DNA from: Talinum fruticosum
Taxonomy: Eukaryota; Streptophyta; Magnoliopsida; Caryophyllales; Talinaceae
Assembly: GCA_021018815.1 (NCBI GenBank)
Contig: JAITYX010000049.1
Location: 2,418,001 to 2,482,000, forward strand
Length of the DNA: 64,000 nucleotides
Direction: 5' to 3'
Positions 1 to 11,559 of this stretch are shown here, one piece after another. The notes under the pieces are model-generated. The model was not told the origin of the DNA. It saw nothing but the letters and a program-made list of their open reading frames with translations, and did no database searches. Position 1 is the first letter of the stretch. Each line of letters starts with the position of its first letter. The translations under genes and the position numbers were made by a program.

Positions 1-376
1 AGTGAAAAAAACTTGATCTAGACTAAGCATGGTTCGGACTAGAAGTGCCGACTATAACGAGTAACACCTGTAATATGAAGTCGGACTGAGTGCGGTTATG
101 TGAATACTAGTCATTTGACCATGTAAAAATTCTAAGTGATGAGAGACTCGGAAGCGAGTGAGAAAACGTGAGTGCAAATATGCTTTACGAGTCGACAGAG
201 TCATGCATAAATACATGAAATAATTGCTATATCACTTAGAGGAAATACTATATCACTCGAGAAAAGTTTCTAAGGTACGAGAGAATGACTTGGAATCAAA
301 ACTCTATAAGTGAGAAGGTCTTATACTTGATTCCTTTGATAGAACTCGAAATGTGCGAGTAAAGTCCGAGTCTTCA
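1..376 (-). mobile_element. SIRE-like LTR, right end only (cut by window start)
   Basis: This stretch matches the U3 end of the LTRs at 3563-5111 and 45075-46634 and ends in GTCCGAGTCTTCA, which is the inverted TGAAGACTCGGAC start of this LTR family. On its right it abuts the Glu-rich tail of an env-like gene directly, with no polypurine tract. It is therefore not the 3' LTR of element A but either a solo LTR or the 5' LTR of a further minus-strand element inserted into A. The target duplication cannot be checked because the other end is outside the window. Confidence 0.85.
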
Positions 377-1685
377 TTCCTCCTTCTCCTCTTCATTATC
401 TTCCTCCTTCTCTTCCTCCTTCTCCTTAGAAAAGAGCTGCTTCAGCCACAGCTTCCTCTTCTTCTTCTGCTGCCTCTTCGGAGGAGACTTGGCGAGGCTC
501 GAGGACTCCTCGGACGTGTCCGAGTTGTCTAGGTCTCGAGCAACCTTTGTTCGCTTTTCTCGGAGGAGCTCAAGCAACTCCATTTGCTCCTTAACCAGAT
601 TTTTCATTTTGTGGAGCACATCTTGTTGGTCTCGAATTTGAGATTAGGTAGTTTTCTAGTTGATGGTCTTGTTTTGAAGAACGAGTTTGAAGGAGCGAAG
701 AGTGTCTTGAATTTCCGTAGACACAAAAGTGAGCTTATCTATCGAGCTTTAGACAAGGCAGTCTGTGGCTTCAAGAGAAGGACCCGAGGTGGAAGCACCG
801 CCGGTGGAGGAGGGAGTGAGAGGTGAGTCCGAGTCCGAGTCCGAGGCGGAGGCGGAGGGGAAGGGGAAGGGGAAGGGGGTCGGTTCTAACTCGTGGACCC
901 GGACACCGAGCTGGGTTTCCGGTATCCGTATCTAAGAAGCTCCTTTCTACCAATGACAATGGCAGCCTCGGACACTTCATTTGGGTCCGAGGGGACGGAA
1001 CCTTGAATTGTTTGAAAACAAGGGTTAGAAGGTCTCCGAAGGGAAGAGGGGTGGATTTCTTTGAGCGAGCCGGCACGGTGGCCATCCGCTCGATTATGGC
1101 TGGAAAGAGGTCTACATCATAGCCCTCAAGGATATCGAATAAAGCTATGAGAATCTTTGAGTTAGGATTCTCTTTCTTTGGAATGATGAGAGAAGAAAGT
1201 TCTCATTAGGAGGAAGCACGAGGCCTCGGTCTTCATCCGAGTCACAAAAAATTCTTATGTGACTCGGGGACTTTCTTGACGTATTTTTCAAAGAACTCAT
1301 CCGCAATCTCGTTGAAAGGGATGGGATTGTAGTTGAGAAAGATAGAAGAGACTTTGAAAAGACGATGGAGGAGAGAGAGATTTATGTGTACCACGGTGTT
1401 GCGAACTCTGGAGGTGATGACCCCTCGGAGTAAGAAATATTGGAGTAGAACTCAGCCACGAGTTCGGGTAAATGAAGTCACTAAAGTAAAGAAAGTTCTA
1501 GACTCCAATGGTTTTTATGTGCTTCAACCACGAAAAGGTTATGGTTAGAAAGAACTTGTCATGCAACGTGAGATGTTGGGTGACTAAGATTTTGGAGGGT
1601 TAGAAGAACCCTCTTGGGTTTGCATGGTTCTAGGTTTCTTTGTTGTAGACCCTAGAAAGTCTTGAGCTGAACTTCTTTTAGGCAT
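377..1685 (-). pseudogene. env-like gene of element A, disrupted
   Basis: This is the third gene of SIRE/Maximus-type copia elements, of unproven function and often called envelope-like. The start codon at 1685-1683 opens with MPKR, as in the three other copies here (10922, 38178, 54658). The body reads in several frames and keeps a FIYPELV-type motif (about 1440-1475) typical of the domain annotated as putative plant transposon protein. The C-terminal part (619-377) has a Ser-rich stretch, a basic KKKRK-type stretch and a long Glu/Lys-rich tail. The tail is cut off at 376 by the inserted LTR. Frameshifts near 1080 and 1330 make it non-functional. No signal peptide or membrane segment is evident, so an envelope role is only by analogy. 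Confidence 0.75.
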
Positions 1686-2304
1686 GGCTGAAATGTTTAA
1701 GGTGAAAGAGAGTGAACTCGAAGAAAAGAGAGAAAGAGAGACAGACGAGAGAGAGAGAGAGAGACAGAAAGTAATGAGAGTTCCGAGAGCTTTGAGTGCG
1801 AGAGTAAGTGAGCGAGAGTTTAGGTTATCGAGAGTAAAGTAGCAAAATGAAGGAAAAGGGATGTTATTTATAGTGAAAGGAATGTCCTTCGAGTATTCTT
1901 TATGACCTAAACCTCCAATGGTCACCTCGGACAGGTGTGACGGTTTTGTCTCCAATGGTTAGAATTCCAGTGTCTTTCTCCTAGCGGTTAGTTCATTGAT
2001 TGATGCGCACAATAGAGAGAGAGAAAAGAGAAATTTTAAAAGAAATTTATGAAATACTCCACTAATCTAGAGATGATTTCAGAAGTTTAAAGTCCATTTT
2101 TCTAAAAATTGAGTCTCACTTAGTAAGGTTTCGAGTGACTCAAAAGCGCAAACAAATAATAACTCCTAGCTCAGTATCACTGGGTCAACTGAACCAATTG
2201 TTATTAAGACAAAGAAAGGAAACATGTAACACATAATCATGCAAGATAGTTTCTCTTAGAAAACACATAATCATGCAAGATAGTTTCTCTTAAAAAACAC
2301 ATAA
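1686..2304 (-). other. pol to env-like spacer of element A
   Basis: Non-coding spacer between the pol stop (2307-2305) and the env-like ATG. It holds the promoter-like block and a CT-repeat leader, seen on the plus strand as GAGAGA runs at 1730-1770. A short direct repeat of an ATAATCATGCAAGATAG-type unit lies at 2235-2300. Otherwise nothing is recognised. Confidence 0.6.
1864..1958 (-). promoter_or_regulatory. promoter-like block before env-like gene (element A)
   Basis: Read on the minus strand there is CCATTGGA (1958-1951), then CGTCA (1942-1938), then TATAAATAA (1872-1864). A CT-rich leader and the env-like ATG at 1685 follow. The same order and similar spacing occur in elements B, C and D. 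The TATA-to-ATG distance is about 180 bp. The function as a promoter is inferred from motif order and conservation. Confidence 0.5.
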
Positions 2305-3562
2305 TCATGCATTTATCATACCAAGCTCATTCCTAATAAAACAAAACTGATCCTCACCAAGTGGCTTACTGAAGATATCAGCCAACTGAAATTTTGTAGG
2401 AATGAATTCAAGTTCAATATCACCTTTCTCAGAATGGTCTCTCAAAAAATGATACCGACCTCAATATGCTTTGTCTTTGAGTGCTTGAATTGGATTCTTA
2501 GTGATGCTGATTGCACTCGATTATCACACTTGATTGGAATTGATTTGTATGAAACTCCAAGATCTTTCAAGTGTTGCTTGATCCATAGAATCTAAGCATA
2601 GCATGCTCCTGCTGCAATGTACTCAGCTTCAACAGTTGATAGAGCAATTGAGTTTTGCTTCTTTGAGTGCCAAGATATAAGGGATTGACCCGAAACCGGC
2701 ATGCTCCTGAGGTGCTATTTCTATCAACCTTGTATCCAGCATAGTCAGCATTTGAGTATCTAGTGAGGGTCGGTTCCGAGTCTCTTGAGAATGATAGACC
2801 TAGATTCTAAGTGCCTGCAAGATATCTAAAAATTCTCTTCACCGTAGTGAGATGTGATTCTCTTGGATTAGCTTGGAATCTTGCACACGGACAAACACTA
2901 AACATAATATTTGGCCGATTGGATGTGAGATATAGCAGAGATCCAATCATACCTCGATAGAGTTTCGATCTACTACTTTACCTTTTCAGTCCGAGTCAAG
3001 TTTCATGCTACTACTTATTGGTGTTGCTGCATGTTTTGCATCTTGAAGCTTGTACTTCTTCAGCAACTCCTTGGTATACTTGGATTGATAGACATAGATG
3101 CCATCTTTATCTTGTTTGATTTGTAGACCAAGAAAGAAATTGAGCTCTCACATCATGCTCATTTGGAATTCTGTCTCATTAACTCGAGAGAAATCTTGAC
3201 AAAGATTTTCATTAGTAGCTCCAAAAATTATATCATCAACATAAATCGACCAATAAGAAAAGTCTTTCCCCTTAGTTTTTATGAAAAGAGTTTTATCAAT
3301 CGACCTCTTTTGAAATCATTTTCAACCAAGAAACTGCTCGATCTTTCATACCAAGCTCTGGGAGCTTGTTTAAGACCATAAAGAGCCTTTTGTAACTTGA
3401 AAACATGATTTGGAAATTCTAAGTTTTCAAATCCAGGGGTTTCTTAACATAGACTTCTTCTTGAATGAAACCATTCAAAAAGCACATTTGACATCCATTT
3501 GATACGACTTAATATTCATGCTTGATGTAAATGCCAAAAGGATTCTAATTACTTCAATCCTA
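2305..3562 (-). pseudogene. pol of element A: RT C-terminal half and RNase H
   Basis: Minus-strand Ty1/copia pol remnant. The YVDDIIFG catalytic motif of reverse transcriptase lies near 3250-3228. The LQIKQDK-type segment follows at about 3140-3110. The RNase H domain runs to the pol stop TGA at 2307-2305. Frameshifts and stops break the frame repeatedly. The upstream part of RT continues at 5112 after a solo LTR. When the LTR and one TCCTA are removed, the two halves align without a gap to the uninterrupted RT of element B near 12800. Confidence 0.85.
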
Positions 3563-5111
3563 TGAAGGTTTGCTCGGGGAGAGACTAAGTCACCCTAGAG
3601 GGGGTGAATAGGGTGGTGGAAGATTTTTCGAAAATCAAACTCTTTTGAACGAAGTGCAAACCGAAGCAAATTCCGAGTCTATATTGGGGTCGGAAAAGTA
3701 TGAACTTAGAATACGAGAGAAGAGTAAAGAAGCGGATTAAACTGAAACTTTGAGTCCGTGCGAGTCTAGAATGTACTCGGAAAGTGAAGACACGAAAGTA
3801 CGTGGAAACCCTCCCGGGGTAGAAAACCACGGACCGTGCTAATCCAAGCACGAAGTCAAATCCACTATTTTGAGACCACAAAATACGATGGACTGACTGA
3901 ACCCAAAGTTGCTCCCTTAGACAACTCTTTACAAGTTTTCCTAGACTCAAAAATTTCCTTATCTCGATCTAGTACTTCCTAGCCGAGATAACCCTTATAG
4001 CTAGGGACAAGCGAGCTGAGTTAACCCTTACAACTCGGTCAAAGGACCTTACTTAGAGAGTAAGAAAAAGAGTGTTTGTAACTAAGTACAAGACCTTACA
4101 ACTCGGAATATAATGAATTACAGAGTGGGAGTTGTAAGCGGAAGATTGAGAATGAATACGAAGACTTCGATCAAGTATGTGTATTAACAATAGGTTCGGC
4201 AATCTTCAAGTCTTAAGAATTGGCTTCCTTTTATAGATAACCAAGCAGCTTAGCCGTTGTGTCCATCTTTTGACCGGAAGTTCCTTTATGACCGTTGTGT
4301 AGGATTTTCCGAGTCACTCGGAAAATATCCGTTGATATGTGAACGTTAGACAACGGCTCTTGACTCCCTGGAAGTGCCTAAAACCACTCGGCGGTGTCTT
4401 CGAAGTAAGGTGGAAACCACCGTTGAGCTTAGTGTTGCAGATTTCCATTTCGGAAACAGACAACCCCGACACGAGTGTCCGAGGCTAGGTCAGAGGTGGA
4501 AAAAGCCTTGTCTGCCTGGTGATTTGACGTTTTAAAGCCGGTTACTTTTGTATTTCAAATATAGGATAGCCTCGTTTAAATCAACTACAAACGTAAATCA
4601 ATTTGGTTCTCAAAGTATAAAATACTTTGGTCCAAGATTAGACACGAGATAATAATATGATTAAGATAATTAAGTGGCTAATTATACTGGGTTAGAAAAG
4701 GAATGGAATTTTCGAGTCTAATATTCATGATACTCAAAATTCCATCCGAGTCGATAAATCAAGTCAAATATGAAATATCGGAATAGAAAGATTTGATCTA
4801 GACTAAATATAATTCAAACCGAAATATTACAGTCAGAGAGCGAGAAATGATAGTGTTTGAATCATGTGATATGTCCGAGTGTTAAGTGACTCAAAACTAA
4901 GTGAACCATGCAGAGATGATTTCCGAGTCACACGAGTTATGCATAAATGCGTGAGATAGTTTCTATAGCACTTAGAGAAAGTACCATATCACTCAAAAAG
5001 TTTCTAAGACACAAGGAATGACTTGGAATCAAAACTTTATAAGTGAGAAAGTCTTATACCTAATTCCCTAGATAGAACTCGGAAAGGTGAGATGTAAAGT
5101 CCGAGTCTTCA
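3563..5111 (-). mobile_element. solo SIRE-like LTR in RT of element A
   Basis: The LTR begins TGAAGGTTTGCTCGG and ends CCGAGTCTTCA on the plus strand, so it lies in minus orientation with TG...CA ends, 1549 bp. A perfect 5-bp target duplication TCCTA flanks it (3558-3562 and 5112-5116). A minus-strand TATAAAAGG lies at 4235-4227. No PBS, internal region or PPT is present, so it is a solo LTR left by LTR-LTR recombination. It belongs to the same subfamily as the LTR at 45075-46634. Confidence 0.93.
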
Positions 5112-7294
5112 TCCTAGCAATTGGTGCAAGTGTTTCCCCACAATCAATCCCTTCTACTTGATTGTAACCTTGAGCTACAAGTCTAGCCTTATTTCTTACT
5201 ACCAACCCATCCTCATCCAGACTTGTTCTTGAAAACCCATTTGGTTCCTAAAATAGGGTGGTCAAAAGGCCTTTTAGTTAAAGTCCGGACTTGGTTTCTC
5301 TCAAATTGATTAGGTTCCTCTTACATGGCCTCTACCCATTCAGGTTCATTTAGGGCCTCTAGTGCATTTCGGGTTTAGTTAATGATATGAATGCAGTGAA
5401 TACACATAGATTTTACAAAGAAGAGCGAGTTCGACCCCACTTGTTGATGTCGGACAAGATGTTCTCAAGTGGGTGGCTCGAAGCATATTTGAATGCTTTA
5501 CCTGTTCTCCGGTTCACCAGATTTGTTAGTTAAACTAGTTGATCTTCGATGATCCGATCCGATTGAGCTAGCTTATCTATTTGATCTTCGACATTCCGAG
5601 CTAGCTCTTGAGCTGGTTCGATCCGAGTCATGATGTTCTAAGTTGTCTTATTCCGAGCTGCTTTCTTTTGATTATGTCTTAGCTCGGCTTAAGAAAAATC
5701 ATCTTCATTTCGATCGAGTTTCGGATATGAGAACGTTGACTCACTTGGTTTTCCCCGATCAATCTCATCAAACACAACGTGGATGCTTTCTTCCACTTTG
5801 TTAGTTCTTTTATTGAAAACGCGATATGCTTTACTATGAGATGAATAACCCGGAAAGATACCTTCATCTGACCAAGCATCAAACTTGGTCGAGTGATCCT
5901 TACCATTGTTGTGAACATAGCACTTACATTTGAAGTGTTTGAAGTATGAGATGTTGGGTTTCTTTCCCTTGTAGAGCTCGTATGGAGTTTTCTTCAAAAT
6001 GGGTCCGATGACGCATCTATTTAGTGTGTAGTTTGCTTGTGTTGGTTGCCTCGGCCGGAAATAGTAAGGTAGATCATGTTCAATCATCATTGTCCTTCCT
6101 ATTTCTTCAAGAGTTCAGTTCTTTCTCTCAACAACTCCATTTTGTTGAGGAGTTCGAGTGCTGAGAAGTTGTGAGAGATACCATTCTTATTGCGGAACTC
6201 TGCAAATTCCGAGTAATCGAACTCCCTTCCATGGTCGGTTCGAATTCTTCCGATCTAAGTCTAAGACTCTACTTGAATTTTCCTGCAATGCTTGCTAAAC
6301 TCTTTGAAAGCTTCATTTTTCCGCTTAAGAGAACAAACCCGAGTAAATCGTGAGTAGTCATCAATAATCATAAGTACATATGATTTACCTCCGAGACTCT
6401 TTACGGGATTTCACCACATAAATCCATATGCAACATTTCAAGCACTTTGGATGTGGAAACAGTTTTGAGAGATTTGAAGGATGATCTAACCTCGTTTCCC
6501 TTTTGTGCATGCTTCACAGATTTTATCTTTCTTAAATGCACAGTTAGGTAAACCTCTAACAAAACCATGAGATGCAAGCTTTTGATCGTATGCATGCTAA
6601 CATGACCTAGTCTATGATGCCATGTCCAAGAATCATCATGAAAAATGCTTTTAAACAAGATAAATTCTGACTTGGATCATAAAGAGGAATAGTGTAAGTA
6701 TTACCCGACCTCTTACCCGAGAGCTTAGTCTCTTTGGTGGTTGCATCGAAATATAGCAATTTGTACCTTACCTCTTGGCCTTTGTCACATAATTGAGATA
6801 TGTTGAGTAGATTGTACTTTAATCCCTTGATAAGATAGGCTGGGCTGACCAGGTTATCTCCTTTCCCAATCTTGCCTATTCCAACTATCTTGCCCTTACT
6901 CGTCATCTCAAAAAGTGACTTTGCCGCCTTTGTTGTTTTCCAACTCGGAAAAGAGTCTTGAATCTCCCGACATGTGGCGTGAGCAACCACCGTCTAGGTA
7001 CCAATGACCTTTTGTCCTTTTCGAGTTACATGTAAGTCGAAACACACTAACCCTTCTCACTTCCTCTAACGAACCTAGTAACTCCCTTGACTGTGGTCCT
7101 TTCATGAGGAAGAAGACTCTTGGGAACCTAGATTTGAATGACTTTTGGTTTGGTCCGATTTTGAGTCTTCCTTTTAGAAAACTAAATCTGTGTCCTTTTC
7201 TTTTGAAAATCTTTTCTTTTATAAACAGGTGGAGAAGGTTTTCTCCTGAAAACCGATATGGGCTCGAGTCCTCCTTTCACTTCTATGAATAGGA
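5112..7294 (-). pseudogene. pol of element A: protease, integrase, RT N-terminal part
   Basis: Minus strand, read from 7294 down. The retropepsin region has the HWYLD-G-G-CSRHM segment near 7015-6965, in which the catalytic Asp-Ser/Thr-Gly reads Asp-Gly-Gly. The gag-pre-integrase zinc segment lies near 6640-6490. The integrase core runs through about 6430-6050, followed by the C-terminal segment with YKGKKPNISYF and KVEESIHVVFDE (about 5980-5770). RT starts near 5365. Stops and frameshifts are frequent. The left end was split from the rest of RT by the solo LTR, and the right end was split from gag by insertion of element B. Confidence 0.85.
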
Positions 7295-8878
7295 TCGAAG
7301 GATTGCTCGGGGAGAGTCTCGAGTCACCCTAGAGGGGGTGAATAGGGTGAGAAAGTAATCTTGTGGAAACTTTAGCTTTTCTGTCAAAAACAAGACAGAG
7401 ACAGGTTCCGAGTCTATCAACAGGGTCGGATAAGTTTGGACTCGTAAATGCTATCACGAATATACAAGCAAGTTAGGCGAGAGTAATATGACTGTTTGAG
7501 TCTAGAATGAACTCAAAAAGATAACACTTAGAAATTACGTGGAAACCCTCCCGGGGCAGAAAACCACGGACCGTGTCAATCCGGACACGAAGTCAAATCC
7601 ACTATTTTGAGTCCACAAAATACCGTGAACTCGATCGAACCCGAGTTGCTCCCTTAGACAACTCTATACAAGTTTTCCTAGACTTAGAAATTCCCTTATC
7701 CGATCTAGTACTTCCTAGCTGATATAACCCTTACAGCTAGGGACAACTAAGCTGAAATAACCCTTACGACTTAATCAAGGGACCTTACAAAGAATGTAAG
7801 AAAGAGTTTATAATCGAGTACAAGACCTTACAACTCGAAAGTAATGAATTACAGAGTGGGAGTTGTAAGTTGAAGATTGAAAGTGAGTACAATAACTTTG
7901 CTCAAGTATATGTATTAACAATAGGTTCGAGCAATCTTCAAGTCTTGTGAAGTGGCTTCTATTTATAGATAACCATGCAGAGTAGTCGTTATCTTCATCT
8001 GCTGACCGAGAGTCTTCGTGACCGTTGATAAAAGCTTTCGAGTCACTCGGAAAGTATCCGTTGTAATGTGAACGTTGGACAACGGTTTAACTCTCTTGAA
8101 AGTCCCAAAACCATTGGCGGTGTCTTGAAAGATAAGGTGGAAACCACCGTTAAGCTTAGCGTTTCGGTTTTCAGATTTGGAAACAGACGGCTCGACACAA
8201 TCTTACGGGACTGGAGCGAGGGAAGGTGAAAAGCCATGTCTGCTAGGTGATTTGACGTTACGAAGCTAGGTTACTTTTGTAGTTTGAAAAGTGTAACCTC
8301 GATTGAATAACCTACAAAAGTAAATCAATTTTGGTTCTCAAAGTATAAAATACTTTGGTCCAAGGTTAGACACGAGATAATAAAATGATTATGATAAATG
8401 AACCAACCGATTATCCGAGTTAGAAACGGAATGAAATTTTACGAGTCCAATATCCATGATACTCGGAATTCCATCCGACTTAGTCTAAGTAATAGATCAA
8501 GTTCCATAAAGAATATTAGAGTGAAATAACTTGATATAGACTAAGTATGAAACAGACTAGAGGTATTGACTCTAACAAAAATAGAGCTTATAATCGAAGT
8601 CGGATTCGAGTGAGAAAATACGAAATACTAGTCTATTCAATCTGCGATAAATCGAGTGATAATGGACTCGGAACGGAGAATCGATTTTTGAGTCACTTAT
8701 AGATAAGCAAGAAATATACGAAGTAAAAGCCGTATCACTTAGAAAAGATACCAATTTACTCAAAGAAGTTTACGAGATACAGAGAATGCCTTGGAATCAA
8801 AACTCTATAAGTATGGGATGGTTATACCGACTCATTTAATGCAACTCGTAAATGCGTTGAGAGATGTCCGAGTCTTCA
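7295..8878 (-). repeat. 3' LTR of element B
   Basis: About 1584 bp, closely matching 16615-18194 across its length. The U3 boundary is AGTCTTCA at 8878 next to the polypurine tract. The other end has an extra base (TCGAAGG for TGAAGG). A minus-strand TATAAATAG lies at 7967-7959. Confidence 0.9.
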
Positions 8879-8891
8879 ATCTCCCCTTTTT
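8879..8891 (-). other. polypurine tract of element B
   Basis: On the minus strand this reads AAAAAGGGGAGAT immediately before the 3' LTR. It is the plus-strand priming site. Elements C and D have close equivalents at 39969 and 56662. Confidence 0.8.
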
Positions 8892-9264
8892 ATGAAAGGC
8901 ATTCCATACTTAGACGAAACTTTGTTAGAAAAAGAAATCGACTCTGCGTAGTTGCTCATGAGGAAAGTATACTTAGTGTAACAGAGCAAGAAATATATAG
9001 TCGAGCATAAAGTAAAAAGCTTAGCAATGAAATAATGTAAACTCGAAACATTATAAACATAGAATTCATGTAAGAGAAAGCATTAATTCATTGATCTTAA
9101 CGAAATTACAAGGGTTAAAAGGGAAAACTCTCCCTAAGGAAGACAACAAGTTTTTTGACTCTGTTTCTCCCCCTTGCCTTTCAAAGAAAAAAAACAACAA
9201 AAAAACGGAAGAAAAGAGCAAGTAGTACAACTTAGATGTCCGGACAAAAAAAAATTTCAAAAAG
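8892..9264 (-). other. 3' untranslated region of element B
   Basis: Non-coding stretch between the env-like gene and the polypurine tract. It keeps a GAAAGGCA-AGGGGGAGAAA-like segment (about 9190-9150), also seen after the env-like gene in C and D. No other structure is seen. Confidence 0.55.
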
Positions 9265-10922
9265 AAGAAAACTCGGGCAGACCGAGGAATTGTGACTCGG
9301 TGCATGGCGCCTACGAGGGAGAGGGAGATTTCGAGTGGAGGCGGAGGGAGCGGAGGTTCGCCAGCACCGATATGATCTTGACGATGTGCTTGACCGCGGC
9401 GAAGGGAGAACCGAGATTATCGTCGGGGCTCGGCTACGAGAGGCCGACCCGGAGTGAGTGGATCGAGGGTTCTTCCCTTGGAACCTCGGTAGCTAGAGGG
9501 GTCCGCTCCGTCCGACCCGCCTGGAGTAGCGAGGTCTTCGACCCACTCGAGCTGGCTGTCCGAGCCGAGTACTGCTATGTGAGCTTGTGGAGCGGTCGAC
9601 CCTCAGCAGTTCCCACCGCTTCTTCTTGGTGATCCTCCCTTGCACTGGATGGACTCGCCTCGGCCGCGGGGTCCTCGGCGTCTGCGCTTCTGCATCCGTA
9701 GCTTCTTCTTCCTCATCTCTGCTGTCCAAGGAGGTCGGACTCGGGCTCGAAGACGCTTCGAGACGCGTCCGAGTCATCATGTCCTAAGCCGCCTTGGACC
9801 AGTCTCTCTCGAGGAGCCGACCGGCTCCTTCGCTCCTTTACCGGTTCCTCATCTCAAGAACTAGAGGCTGCTGCTCTTGAATTTGGGATTGACCAGTCTT
9901 TTGGTTGATGGTCAGATTTTGGAGAACAGATTTGAAAGCTCCGAGCATGTCTCCGAAATTAGAGGACACGGAGCTGATCTTGTCCATAAAAGCGGGGGAC
10001 AAGAGAGCAGAGAGAGTTTTGGAGGCACCTGAGGTGGAAGCACCACCAGGTGGAGAGGGGAGAGAAAGAGGGGTTGATTTTTGAGTCCGAGGCGGAGAAG
10101 GAGGCCTCGACTCGAGTTGTGAACCCGGACACCGAGGTCGGTTTCTGGTATCCTTACCCCTGCAGTTCCTTCTTGCCGACCACAACGGCGGCCTCGGACA
10201 CAACGTTTGGGTCCGAGGGGAGAGGAACTTGGAATTGCTTCAAGACAAGGGACGGAAGAGCACCGAAAGGAAGGGAGGTGTTCTTCTTGGATTGAAGTTG
10301 AGTGCGCACAGCGGCCATCCGCTCAATGATGGAAAGGAAGAGGTCTACTTCGTATCCCTCAAGGATGTCGAAGAGAGCTTTGAGATACTTGGAGTTGGGG
10401 TTCTCCTTGCTTGGAATGTCTGTTAGAAAAAGGTTCTCATCGGCAGAAAGCACGGAAGGCGAGCTTCAACTTCAACTAAGTCACGAAAAGTTTTTCGGGA
10501 CTCGGGGAATTCTTTGGCATATTTTTCAAAGAATTCGTCGGCGACTTCGATGAAAGGAATGGGGTTGCTTGTTCAAGAAAAGAGAGGAGACCTTGAACAG
10601 GGCGGTGGAGGAGGGAGGTGTTGATGCGAATGGTTATGTTACGAACCACGGAGGTTAGAACATTTTGGAGTGGGTGAGGTAAGTATAGAACTCGAAACGA
10701 GTTCGGGATAGATAAACTAGTTGAAACACGGGAAGTGGTATGCTCTTGTGGTTTGAATGTTGGACAACCAAGAAAATTTGGTTGTTGGAAAGAATTTGTC
10801 GTCCAGCGCAAGGTCTTCGGGTGACAATGGGATTGGAGGGGTTGAGCTTTCGGCTTATTGGTGCGAGGCTTTTTGGAAGAGGAGGAGACTCGAAAGTCGG
10901 GATGGTTTCCTCTTTTAGGCAT
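9265..10922 (-). pseudogene. env-like gene of element B, frameshifted
   Basis: The minus-strand start codon at 10922-10920 opens MPKRGNHPDF. It is followed by a Ser-rich and basic segment, SSSSKKPR. The conserved IYPELV-like region (about 10715-10690) and the region before the Pro/Ser-rich middle are spread over different frames. The C-terminal part is Pro/Ser-rich and then acidic. The stop is not clear, so the left limit was set by comparison with C, where the gene ends near 39556. No transmembrane segment is convincing. It is likely inactive because of multiple frameshifts. Confidence 0.7.
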
Positions 10923-11559
10923 TTTGAGAAAAGGAAGGAAAGATGAAACGTTCGAGTAGGAAAGAGAAGGAGATGTAGAAGAGAAGAAACGAAAAGAAAA
11001 TGTAGAACAAAGAGAGGAGAGCGGTCGTAACTTACGAGAAAGGGCTTCTTCGATGCTTGCGAGACGATCAAGGATGACTTGTTTACATAGAAATCTTCCG
11101 CGAAAAGTTTTATTTGAGAGAGATGGAATGTAGAATACCGAGACGAAGATGAATAAGCGCTATTTATAGAAAATAAGCGCGCCCGTCAACTATCCGTTAA
11201 ATATAACTCCGTTCGACTCGGCTTGTCCATCGGTCACCAAAGACCAGGTGTGACGGTTCTCTTCAACGGTTGAGATTCCAGCGGTTAGAAATCCACGGCT
11301 AATATCCGATCACGGCGCTCGAGAGAGAGAGAGAAAAAGATTTTGAAAATATGATCCGAAACTCTCCACTTGTTCTAGAGATAGTTTTAGAAAATTTAAA
11401 GTCCAAGTTTCTCTACGTCCGAGTTTTACTCGGAATGGTTTCGAGTGACTCGAAACACTAAATAACTATTAGCCCGAGTATCACCGAATCAAGCTGAACT
11501 AATGGTTATTAAAGATGAAAGCACGAAGCACGGAATTATGCAACAAGAATAGCACATAA
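10923..11559 (-). other. pol to env-like spacer of element B
   Basis: Non-coding. It holds the promoter-like block (11160-11255) and a long pyrimidine-rich leader on the minus strand. A GTAAGT at about 11037-11032 upstream of the pyrimidine tract could act as a 5' splice site. This is seen only in this copy and is speculative. Confidence 0.5.
11160..11255 (-). promoter_or_regulatory. promoter-like block before env-like gene (element B)
   Basis: The minus strand has CGTCA (11255-11251) and TATAAATAG (11168-11160), then a CT-rich leader to the ATG at 10922. The upstream CCATTGG position reads CCGTTGA. Order and spacing match elements A, C and D. Confidence 0.5.

Noticed and set aside
9174..9865. 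Overlapping plus-strand frames near 9.2-9.9 kb
   Set aside because: Antisense shadows of the env-like gene of element B.
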